From Galbibacter orientalis DSM 19592 (GTDB lineage: Bacteria; Bacteroidota; Bacteroidia; Flavobacteriales; Flavobacteriaceae), in the NCBI RefSeq assembly GCF_000260115.1, contig NZ_JH651379.1:2645466-2709465 (forward strand): a stretch of 64,000 nucleotides of DNA. The letters are read 5' to 3'. A program made the position numbers and the translations under genes. How positions within the stretch are numbered: position 1 is the stretch's first letter; each line of letters begins with the position of its first letter. Positions 53,535-61,619 of the stretch are shown piece by piece. The notes beneath the pieces were generated by a model, which was not told the origin of the DNA, ran no database searches, and worked only from the letters and a program-made list of their open reading frames with translations.

Positions 53535-55055
53535 TTATTTGTTCTCATAAATGCTAATAGTACCACTAGCCTCATTTGTTACAATTAACAGTTCTTTTTC
53601 TGAAGGACTATCTTCTGCGCTTATTGCTAGAACTCCCTCTGGGGCATCGTCTCCTGCTTGACTAAGAAATTGTATAAATTCTGGCGCAGTTGGATTGCTT
53701 ATATCGTAAACCATTACTTGGCTATTTCTTTCTAAACCTACAAACATAATTGTACGTTCCCCAATTTTTAATGCCTCTACCGCCTCTGGCTCTGCACCTT
53801 TATCATCACTCCTTCCATCTACTTCTCCTTCATCTGCATTAAAATGATCTGGAGTAAACTCAAGAACTTTTTTTGCTATATCACTTCCACTATCATATAC
53901 TAAAGCTCCATTTTCAGACCAAATAGTATACGAACGAGCTCCATAGGCATATAATTCATCATAATCACCATCGCCATCAGTGTCGCCCAATGTAGTAGTA
54001 ACTTTTAATCTCCCTAAATTCTCATCCTCTTGAAGCATGGCTGCATCAGGAAAAGCAATTGCATCTAACGTAAGGTCTTTTATTCTTTCTTCCTCAGAGA
54101 AAGCATCATAATCTCTAGCGTCTCCTTCATTGGCAGTAATTACATAAGACACCCCATCAATAGCCACATGTTTAATTGCATCTGGCATATATACTCCTTT
54201 TACTGACCAATTTTTCAACTCCGTAACATCGTCTTTATTACTTGCATCCAAAGCATTTTCTGCTAAAGAATGATCTTTAAATCCTAATGGATAAATAGCA
54301 GAGATTTGTTTAGCCTCTAAACTTACCTTCGCAATTCCATTGTTCTCTTGTAGTGTTACCCATGCAGTTTTGGAATCGTCTGAGATTGCTACATATTCTG
54401 GCTCTATATCTTGTGCAAAACTAGCCTCAGGACCAAAAACTCTGAATCCATCAGATTTTAGCGCTGTTTCTTGAGACGCAAAACTATCGAATGTTAAAGT
54501 AGAAACATTCCCAGAAGCTACTTCTATAATACTGATACTTCCTTTTGGATCGTTTAAATAATCTGCACTAGGCTCTCCCTCGTTGGCAGTAACAATATAT
54601 TTTCCATCAGGAGAAAATAAAACCATGTCTGGCAATGCACCAACGCTAAAAGTATTTTGTAGTGCTTGAGAGTCCGTATTATAAACTAAAATATTCCCGT
54701 TTGCCTGTTTATTGCTAGCCTCTACTGCAATTGCCAACATATCTCCATATACCGACACACTATTTGGAGTTCCAAGAGCACTTACATCTATAGCATTTAA
54801 TTGTTTAGGTGAAGAAATATTAGATAAATCAAACACCATTACTTCATTTGCATCTGGATTTACAGTAAACAACTTTTTGGAAATAGCATCAAATGCCGAA
54901 ATCTCTGTAGTTCCTCCAGCATTAATAGTAGTAAGGTGTTGAAAATTTACTTCTTTAGCTTCTGGAACTTCTACAACAGAGCCATCGTCGTCTTTTTGAC
55001 AAGCAGAAAGAGCTATTGCCAACATAGCAATAGCAGAGATTAATCTTAGTTTCAT
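53535..55055 (-). CDS. Choice-of-anchor I family lipoprotein (beta-propeller-like)
   Basis: A 506-residue lipoprotein (lipobox AIALSAC, cysteine 19). The mature part is made of repeated beta-propeller blades, with signatures VFSPDGKYIVTANEGEPSADY-like segments (LFSPDGKYIVTANEGEPSADYLNDPKGSISIIEV), FRVFGPEASFAQDIEPEYVAISDDSKTAWVTLQENNGIAKV, and YVITANEGDARDYDAFSEEERIKDLTLD. Acidic loops (DGDGDYDE) suggest calcium binding. This matches the choice-of-anchor I family. Catalytic function is not known; some relatives occur beside phosphatases, but none is here. Confidence 0.88.
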   Translation of the reverse strand: MKLRLISAIAMLAIALSACQKDDDGSVVEVPEAKEVNFQHLTTINAGGTTEISAFDAISKKLFTVNPDANEVMVFDLSNISSPKQLNAIDVSALGTPNSVSVYGDMLAIAVEASNKQANGNILVYNTDSQALQNTFSVGALPDMVLFSPDGKYIVTANEGEPSADYLNDPKGSISIIEVASGNVSTLTFDSFASQETALKSDGFRVFGPEASFAQDIEPEYVAISDDSKTAWVTLQENNGIAKVSLEAKQISAIYPLGFKDHSLAENALDASNKDDVTELKNWSVKGVYMPDAIKHVAIDGVSYVITANEGDARDYDAFSEEERIKDLTLDAIAFPDAAMLQEDENLGRLKVTTTLGDTDGDGDYDELYAYGARSYTIWSENGALVYDSGSDIAKKVLEFTPDHFNADEGEVDGRSDDKGAEPEAVEALKIGERTIMFVGLERNSQVMVYDISNPTAPEFIQFLSQAGDDAPEGVLAISAEDSPSEKELLIVTNEASGTISIYENK

Positions 55056-55250
55056 TGGTTAGGTTTTTTATCAACCCCAAAGAAACTAAAGCAGTTTTAA
55101 GTTAGTGTTACTTGATTAGAAAGGTTTTGTTACTTCTTTTTCTGAAAGTAAAATTATTGTTATTAATTATATGAGGTAAATACTACTTAACTCCTGTACA
55201 AACGATACTTTTATTTTTCTTGAATCTGCTCTAGCAGCACTAAGGCAATT

Positions 55251-56138
55251 CTATTTTTGGTTGTAGCCGAAGCGTTTTAACTGATTCTGATTAGAGCGCC
55301 AGTTTTTATTAACTTTTACATAGATTTCTATATGTACTTGTTTTCCAAAAAATTTCTCTAAATCTTTTCGAGATTGAACCCCTACTCGTTTCAAAGCAGC
55401 TCCTTTATGCCCTATAATAATTCCCTTTTGCGTATCTCTTTCTACCATGATTACAGAACGAATTCGAATAATATCTTCATCTTCTATAAACTCTTCTGTT
55501 TCTACTTCTACAGCATATGGAATTTCCTTTTTGTAGTTGATAAGGATTTTTTCACGTACCGTTTCATTAACAAAAAAACGTTCTGGTTTATCGGTAATTT
55601 GGTCTTTAGGATAAAAAGGAGGTGATGCTGGTAACAATTCTAAAATACGATTAAAAACAGTATCTATATTAAAATTTGTTAATGCTGAAATAGGATAAAT
55701 TTCGGCATTTGGCACTTTCTCGCTCCACCATTGCACTTGGTCTTCTAATACTTCTTGAGAAGAAATATCTATTTTATTCAGCAATAATAAAACTGGTAAT
55801 TTTGAAGCAGTTATTTTATCAAAAAAGGCTTCATCCTTTAACTCTTTCTCCCCAATCTCTACCATATAGATAAGCACATCGGCATCTTCAAAAGCCGATT
55901 TTACAAAATCCATCATAGATTGCTGAAGCTCATATGCTGGTTTTATAATTCCTGGAGTATCAGAAAAAACTATTTGAAAATCATCTCCATTAACAATTCC
56001 AAAAATACGATGACGTGTAGTTTGCGCTTTAGAGGTTATTATAGAAAGTTTTTCACCTATAAAAGCATTCATTAATGTGGACTTTCCAACATTTGGATTC
56101 CCAATAATATTTACAAAACCTGCCTTATGATTCTCCAT
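55251..56138 (-). CDS. era: GTPase Era
   Basis: An essential GTPase that binds 16S rRNA during 30S assembly. The 295 residues have G1 GNPNVGKS (13-20), G2 TSKAQTTRHRI, G3 DTPGI, G4 NKID, and the C-terminal KH domain (VETEEFIEDEDIIRIRSVIMVERDTQKGIIIGHKGAALKRVGVQSRKDLEKFFGKQVHIEIYVKVNKNWR). Its start overlaps the end of the symporter gene by 14 bases, so they are coupled. Confidence 0.97.
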   Translation of the reverse strand: MENHKAGFVNIIGNPNVGKSTLMNAFIGEKLSIITSKAQTTRHRIFGIVNGDDFQIVFSDTPGIIKPAYELQQSMMDFVKSAFEDADVLIYMVEIGEKELKDEAFFDKITASKLPVLLLLNKIDISSQEVLEDQVQWWSEKVPNAEIYPISALTNFNIDTVFNRILELLPASPPFYPKDQITDKPERFFVNETVREKILINYKKEIPYAVEVETEEFIEDEDIIRIRSVIMVERDTQKGIIIGHKGAALKRVGVQSRKDLEKFFGKQVHIEIYVKVNKNWRSNQNQLKRFGYNQK

Positions 56139-57492
56139 CTTTTACCTTTTTAAAATATAACTTCAAGGAGTTATTAACCTTTGGCGCTAGATAAACTACC
56201 GCTATCATATTAGGAATACACATTAATGCATACGCCAAATCTATAAGATTAATAACAACCCCCACCGAAGTAATTGCTGCAAAGGTAATGGTAGCTACGT
56301 AATAAATATTAAAAAACTTACCAATTTTAATGTTTGTAAGGAAAGTTAAGCATTTTGTACCATAATATGAATACGTAAATAAGGTAGACATAGCAAAAGC
56401 TGCAACAATTAACATTAGCAAAATATGGCCATATCCAAACAGTGACTTTTCAAAAGCCAACAATGTCATTGCAATTCCGTTATTATCTGCTTCTAAATAA
56501 GCACCACTTATAATAATAGTCAACGCTGTTAACGTACAGACAATAATAGTATCTATAAATGGACCCAACATAGCTACTAAACCCTCTTGTACTGGTTCGT
56601 TTGTTTTAGATTCCCCATGGTACATTGGGGCACTTCCTAAACCAGATTCATTTGAAAATACAGCACGTCTCACCCCCAAAATCACTAAACCCCAAAAACC
56701 ACCTTTAATAGCGGTTTCGAAATTAAAAGCTTCTTGAAAAATTAATTTAATTGAAGGTATTATACCACCTAAATTGGTAAACATTATTACTAAAACTGCA
56801 ATAAAATAAAGCGCCACCATAAAAGGGACAATTGCCGTAGCTACTTTAGCTATTTTTTTGAGTCCGCCAAAAATCACTAAAGAGGTTAATACCGAAAGTG
56901 TTAATCCAATAATAAGTTTCCAATTAAAATCTCCTAATGCAGCAATTGTAACGTCTGGATTTACTACACTCATAAAAGTTTGCGTAAACTGATTTACGGT
57001 AAAAACACCTAAAAAACCAATAAGTCCAGCTATGGAAAAGAAGATTGCTAAAGGTTTCCCTTTTTTCCCCATTCCCTTTGTCATATAATGCATTGGACCA
57101 GATTCTATAGCCCCGCTACTATCTATTGTTCGATACATTACAGCCAAGCTACAAGAATAAAATTTTATAACCATTCCAATAATTGCTGTGAGCCACATCC
57201 AAAATACAACCCCTGGTCCGCCTTGGTAGATTGCAATTGCAACTCCCGAAATATTTCCGAGTCCAACGGTTGCGGCAACAGCCGAAGATAACGCCTGTAA
57301 ATGACTAATTTCTCCAGGGTCGTTTGGATCGTCATGCTTTCCTTTAACTACCTCAATAGCGTGCCGAAACATTAAATAAGGCTTAAATCTTGAGTAGATT
57401 AATAAAAAAAGGCCTCCTCCAATTACAAAAAAGAGCATTGCCCATTCCGCATAGGGAATAAGAGCGCTTATAGCTTCATTAATTTTATTCAT
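56125..57492 (-). CDS. Sodium:alanine symporter family (AGCS) transporter
   Basis: A 455-residue inner-membrane transporter of the alanine/glycine:cation symporter family. Signatures are LSSAVAATVGLGNISGVAIAIYQGGPGVVFWMW, GPMHYMTKGMGKKGKPLAIFFSIAGLIGFLG, and RRAVFSNESGLGSAPMYHGESKTNEPVQEGLVAMLGPFIDTIIVCTLTALTIIISGAY. About ten hydrophobic spans are visible. It takes up alanine or glycine with Na+. It is followed by era with a 14-base overlap. Confidence 0.93.
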   Translation of the reverse strand: MNKINEAISALIPYAEWAMLFFVIGGGLFLLIYSRFKPYLMFRHAIEVVKGKHDDPNDPGEISHLQALSSAVAATVGLGNISGVAIAIYQGGPGVVFWMWLTAIIGMVIKFYSCSLAVMYRTIDSSGAIESGPMHYMTKGMGKKGKPLAIFFSIAGLIGFLGVFTVNQFTQTFMSVVNPDVTIAALGDFNWKLIIGLTLSVLTSLVIFGGLKKIAKVATAIVPFMVALYFIAVLVIMFTNLGGIIPSIKLIFQEAFNFETAIKGGFWGLVILGVRRAVFSNESGLGSAPMYHGESKTNEPVQEGLVAMLGPFIDTIIVCTLTALTIIISGAYLEADNNGIAMTLLAFEKSLFGYGHILLMLIVAAFAMSTLFTYSYYGTKCLTFLTNIKIGKFFNIYYVATITFAAITSVGVVINLIDLAYALMCIPNMIAVVYLAPKVNNSLKLYFKKVKDGES

Positions 57493-57575
57493 AAAAACTA
57501 AAGTAACTAAATCCTTGGATTCGAGAAAGAAAAATAGGGAAAAGAAACTTTTTTAAAATTTATTTCATTTTATGC

Positions 57576-57605
57576 TTGCACAAATGTAAAAACGTTGTAT
57601 ATTTG
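57576..57605 (+). promoter_or_regulatory. Textbook Bacteroidetes promoter of tRNA-fMet
   Basis: TTG at 57576-57578, a 19-base spacer, then a perfect -7 box TATATTTG at 57598-57605. The transcript would start near 57612, seven bases before the mature tRNA. This is the best -33/-7 pair in the window. Confidence 0.85.
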
Positions 57606-57618
57606 CACTCGCAAACAT

Positions 57619-57691
<73 letters not shown>

Positions 57692-57702
57692 CTAGCAAAG
57701 AC

Positions 57703-57733
57703 AAGGCTTCACAGAAATGTGAAGCCTTTTTTT
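57703..57733 (+). terminator. tRNA-fMet terminator
   Basis: A perfect 11-bp stem AAGGCTTCACA/TGTGAAGCCTT with a GAAA tetraloop, then a run of T. Confidence 0.95.
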
Positions 57734-57978
57734 ATGGACTGGGTACAACATAGGTACAACATTTTGCCGTTTTTGATGGTGATATATATTTTGATATTAT
57801 TTAGTGTCGTTTAATGTTGATCAATGCTAAAACAAACCGCAAAACTTTTATGGATGCAACATAAAGTTCAAATCTTTTAGCTTTTTGAGTGATGGAGTCA
57901 GTTTTTTGGAATGAAAGGTTTTTTCTTTTGGTAATAATAAATAGCTATTGATTAAATTTATATCAAAACAGAAGATTT
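57734..57978. other. tRNA-proximal junction with GGTACAACA repeats
   Basis: 245 noncoding bases between the tRNA terminator and the accessory genes. GGTACAACA occurs twice, at 57742-57750 and 57753-57761 (11-base period), followed by TTTTGCCG. Its position just beyond a tRNA suggests an old attachment site or the end of an integrase gene, but no integrase frame is complete here. Confidence 0.35.
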
Positions 57979-59700
57979 ATGCCAATCGATATAGAACAAA
58001 AGTCAAGAGAACTTAAGGAATATGTTAGTGTTTATGACACTAAAACTTTTTTGGGAGATTTAAGTACTTTGTTATTAATGGTGCCTATGCAACATTTACC
58101 AGAGAGTATAATTGGTTTGGTAGCTCCTCAACGACAAATTTTCTATTTAGCAGGGTTACATTTAACCTCTGAAAAAAAAGAAAATGCAGGGTTAAAATAT
58201 CAATATACTCCAGAAGAATGGGAACAAATAAAAGCACTGCTAATAGAAATCGAACAAGGGTATGAAGAGCATTTTTATCCTACATCAGATACAAATATTG
58301 ATGATTTATGGCTAGAACAACGTAAAGTGGGATTGTTGTACCATTTGAATTATTTTAATCAAGGAGATTTGAATTATGAAGAGCAAATTATAGAAAGAAT
58401 AAAAGTTTACTTTACTCCGTTTGATAGGGAAATCAGAAATCATTTTGGTTTAAGTGTTGAAGATTTTATTTCGATCTACCTTTTTTTAGACGAAATGTTG
58501 CATCAAAAATTAAATACAGTATTTGCTAAGGAAGATGAGCATACTTGGGATGATATATCTATTGAACAATTTGCAGAAGGTATAATGAACCCAATAAAAA
58601 TGAAAGAATTGGCACCACCATCTTATATTAGAATGTCGGAAAGTGTTATGGATCCTGGTAAAAAATATCGATTTACTATTAAAGAACTGTCGGAACATTT
58701 TGATGAAGATATTATAAAAGCATTTGTTAGCATACTTAGTTATAAAAGACAGGTCACAGAATATCTATTTTATACAGAAAGTAATCCATATTTTAGCCAC
58801 CCTATTTTCGAAAGCGATGATGGTTCATATCAATCTATAGATATAAAACAAATTATTATTGCAATATATAATAGGTTGTTAAACTATATAACTGGTTTGA
58901 ATATCGTTGATGAAAAATTTTATAAGCATCGAGGAGTTAAATTGGAAAATAAAATTGTAAAGCTTTTCAGGTCTGTATTTGGAAATGATATAAAGGTATA
59001 TCAAGGCTACTATACCGAGTTAGGGAATGAACAAGATATACTTATATTATATAAAGGAATTGCTTTAATTATTGAGGCTAAAGCTTCAAAACGAAGAGAA
59101 CCTCGCTCTGATCCAGATAAAGCATATGACCTTATTAAAAAAAATTTTGATAAGGTTATACAGAAGGGATATGATCAAGCATATAGAGTAAAAAAGAGAT
59201 TTATTAATGGTGATACAATCAAAATATATAGCGATTTAGCTTTAATTGATGAAATTGCTCAAATAAAAACCAAGAATTATCATCACGCCTTTAGTTGTAT
59301 TGTTACCCTGGAAAGATTTGGTCAAATACAAACTGATTTAAATGATTTATTGGTAATTGAAGATGATGATGAATTTCCATTATCTATTTGTATTGATGAC
59401 TTAGAGGTGTTTCTTTTAGCCTTTAAAAAACGTGGTTCAAAATTCAGTGAGTTACTAAGATATTTTGATGCAAGAGAATATTTGCACGGAGGTTTGTTAT
59501 GTAGTGATGAACTGGAAATATGTGGTGCTATTATAACAAAAACTTTAACCGATAAAATTTTAAAATCTGATGAACCAATTAGAACAGATCCTGATCACGC
59601 ACAACTATTTGATGATTACTACGCAAAAGGACTAGGTTTTGAAAATGAAATCAATCTTGAACGTAAAACTAGTGGTAAATTTTTAAATATGTTTAGGTGA
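57979..59700 (+). CDS. PD-(D/E)XK nuclease-like protein in tRNA-proximal accessory region
   Basis: A 573-residue protein with no close relative that I recognise. Near its middle it has a probable PD-(D/E)XK nuclease core: ENKIVKLFRSVFGNDIKVYQGYYTELGNEQDILILYKGIALIIEAKASKRREP, with Asp353 and Glu366-x-Lys368 as the likely metal and catalytic residues, as in Mrr, NERD and restriction enzymes. The N-terminal 320 residues are helical (EEWEQIKALLIEIEQGYEEHFYP, FAEGIMNPIKMKELAPPSYIRMS) and may be a sensor or binding domain; the C-terminal 170 residues are also alpha/beta. No signal peptide. It is convergent with, and 14 bases from, the NTPase gene. A defence role is inference from context. Confidence 0.75.
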   Translation: MPIDIEQKSRELKEYVSVYDTKTFLGDLSTLLLMVPMQHLPESIIGLVAPQRQIFYLAGLHLTSEKKENAGLKYQYTPEEWEQIKALLIEIEQGYEEHFYPTSDTNIDDLWLEQRKVGLLYHLNYFNQGDLNYEEQIIERIKVYFTPFDREIRNHFGLSVEDFISIYLFLDEMLHQKLNTVFAKEDEHTWDDISIEQFAEGIMNPIKMKELAPPSYIRMSESVMDPGKKYRFTIKELSEHFDEDIIKAFVSILSYKRQVTEYLFYTESNPYFSHPIFESDDGSYQSIDIKQIIIAIYNRLLNYITGLNIVDEKFYKHRGVKLENKIVKLFRSVFGNDIKVYQGYYTELGNEQDILILYKGIALIIEAKASKRREPRSDPDKAYDLIKKNFDKVIQKGYDQAYRVKKRFINGDTIKIYSDLALIDEIAQIKTKNYHHAFSCIVTLERFGQIQTDLNDLLVIEDDDEFPLSICIDDLEVFLLAFKKRGSKFSELLRYFDAREYLHGGLLCSDELEICGAIITKTLTDKILKSDEPIRTDPDHAQLFDDYYAKGLGFENEINLERKTSGKFLNMFR

Positions 59701-59714
59701 TTCTCGTTACTTAC

Positions 59715-60652
59715 CTATTTTCTTCTTTTTTTATTTCTTCTACTATATTCCTTATTTCTTTCAATAATTTCTTTGATATAGTTTTGTATCGGTAATAACA
59801 TTATATCTTCAGGTAAGGAATTTATATAACCTAAAACTTCTTCCCATCTTTTGGCTCTAATCAAATCAGGGTCTTCATTTCCACTCCAAACTGCTTGTTG
59901 GTATATCCACCTTACCTTTTCAAAAACAGCCTTATCTTTATTTTTAATCAGATGAGTTTTTATAAAGCTTTCCTTTTCATTTGCGAATTTTTTATGAACT
60001 ATGTCCATAACAACCGTCAAGTGTTCAGGGCTGTTAGTATGTTTTATCATATATGTTCTTAAAAAAGAGATGGCTCTTTTACTTTCTTCAGGTTTTAATT
60101 GTTCGAAAAGATTTCCTGTAGGATGGTCACTTATTCCGTAGTAATGTTCTTTGTCAATAATATAATCTAAAATAGATTCCATTCTTTCTATTAAATCTTC
60201 ATTTTTCCATACAAAATTGTATTTATCGCGATGCTCTCTATTAGGTCTTTTAAGTTCCGATATACTATAATAGTATTCAAAGTATTCTAAAAGAAATTCA
60301 GGATAGAATATACATAGTTGCTCTAATCCTTCGCTATCATAATCAAAATGAGCTTGTGTGAAATCTTGCAACAAATATGTTTCTTTTAAAATTTTAATAT
60401 CATCAGTAAATAAATTTACATACTTTTCAAACAGACTACCATAAAAATAGATTCTCAACCCTTCTTTCATCTTTTTGTTCAAAGAAGATAATATCTTATG
60501 AAACAACTTCGAGTCTGCTTTTAAATATTTCTCTAAATTTTCAAAAGAAATGCTGAAGTTTTCAGAAGCCGTTTGTGACCACTCAACAATATCTATCGCT
60601 GTCTTATGATATAATTTTTTAACTTTAAGTCTTTCAAAATAGCATAATATTA
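59715..60652 (-). pseudogene. 3' part of large NTPase gene, severed by IS982 element
   Basis: The downstream fragment codes for about 310 residues (LCYFERLKVKKLYHKTAIDIVEWSQ...KEYSRRNKKRRK), rich in helices and charged residues, with no recognised motif. A start codon for this piece is supplied by the insertion element (MHNG, from 60665 inside the terminal repeat), so a truncated protein may be made. When the element and one TAATATTA are removed, this sequence joins in frame to the fragment at 61620-64000. It is probably the C-terminal, repeat-like sensor or effector part of the full protein. Confidence 0.85.
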
Positions 60653-61619
60653 ACCCGTTGTGCATTTAGAAAAAGTTGTGCAAACTGCTAAAATGCAGTA
60701 AATTGTAGTAACCACACTATAATTTATATGCACAACTTTCAAGCAAATTACGACAAAATCCTCAAGGTTTTAAAAGAATTGGATTGTAAAATGGATTATT
60801 TACATCAAATCCGTAAACCTAAATTAAGAGATAAAGAGCTTATAGCTATTGATTTAACATCAGAATATATGAGTGTTGATAGTGAATGCCAGCTTTTTCG
60901 AATGTTACCTGCTGGTCTATCCAGCAAAATAGAGCGCAGTGTCTACAATAGAAGAAAGCGTAAGTTGTTTTCTTTTAGAGAATCACTTCGCAAGGCATTA
61001 GTGAGAAAGTTGAATAAATCTGAGCATTGTTATATTGTTGACAGTATGCCGTTAGAGGTCTGTAAATTATCAAGAAGCGCTAGAAGTAAGATATGTAAAG
61101 AACAAAACTACAGTCTGCCCGAAAAAGGATATTGTGCAAGTCAATCAAGCCATTATTATGGATATAAATTACATGCTGTCTGTTCTGCTCAGGGTGTTAT
61201 CGAAAGTATGGATATTAGTCCAGCCTCTGTGCACGATATTAATTATTTAAAGGATATAAAGCATCAATTAAGTGATTGCATATTACTTGGTGATAAAGGG
61301 TATTTGTCGGCTGAATATCAATTGAATTTATTTGAATATCATAATATTAGACTTGAAACCCCTATGAGAACAAACCAGCATAACTATAGGGAGCAGCCGT
61401 ACGTTTTTAAGAAATCCAGAAAGCGTATTGAAACATTGTTTTCTCAACTTTGCGACCAATTTATGATTCGAAGGAATTATGCTAAATCTTTTGAGGGATT
61501 CAAAAACAGAATATTATCTAAGATTACGGCTATGACGGTCATTCAATATATAAACATATTTGAATTCAACAGAAATATCAATAACCTAAAAATCAATATT
61601 GCCTAAATGCACAACGGGT
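60653..61619 (+). mobile_element. IS982-family insertion sequence, 967 bp
   Basis: Complete element with perfect 17-bp terminal inverted repeats (ACCCGTTGTGCATTTAG at 60653-60669 and its complement at 61603-61619) and an 8-bp target duplication TAATATTA (60645-60652 and 61620-61627). GTTGTGCA occurs again near the left end (60675-60682) and, inverted, at the transposase start (60729-60736). It encodes one transposase. It interrupts the large NTPase gene. Perfect repeats, perfect target duplication and an intact transposase suggest recent insertion. Confidence 0.95.
60728..61606 (+). CDS. IS982-family transposase (DDE)
   Basis: A 292-residue DDE transposase. The triad is visible as YIVDSMPLEVCK (first D), ILLGDKGYLS (second D) and RKRIETLFSQLCDQF (E). 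The middle stretch GYCASQSSHYYGYKLHAVCSAQGVIESMDISPASVHDI is typical of IS982. The N-terminal helices hold KPKLRDKELIAIDLTSEYMSVDSECQLFRMLP. No frameshift or stop, so it is probably active. The stop codon lies in the right terminal repeat. Confidence 0.95.
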   Translation: MHNFQANYDKILKVLKELDCKMDYLHQIRKPKLRDKELIAIDLTSEYMSVDSECQLFRMLPAGLSSKIERSVYNRRKRKLFSFRESLRKALVRKLNKSEHCYIVDSMPLEVCKLSRSARSKICKEQNYSLPEKGYCASQSSHYYGYKLHAVCSAQGVIESMDISPASVHDINYLKDIKHQLSDCILLGDKGYLSAEYQLNLFEYHNIRLETPMRTNQHNYREQPYVFKKSRKRIETLFSQLCDQFMIRRNYAKSFEGFKNRILSKITAMTVIQYINIFEFNRNINNLKINIA

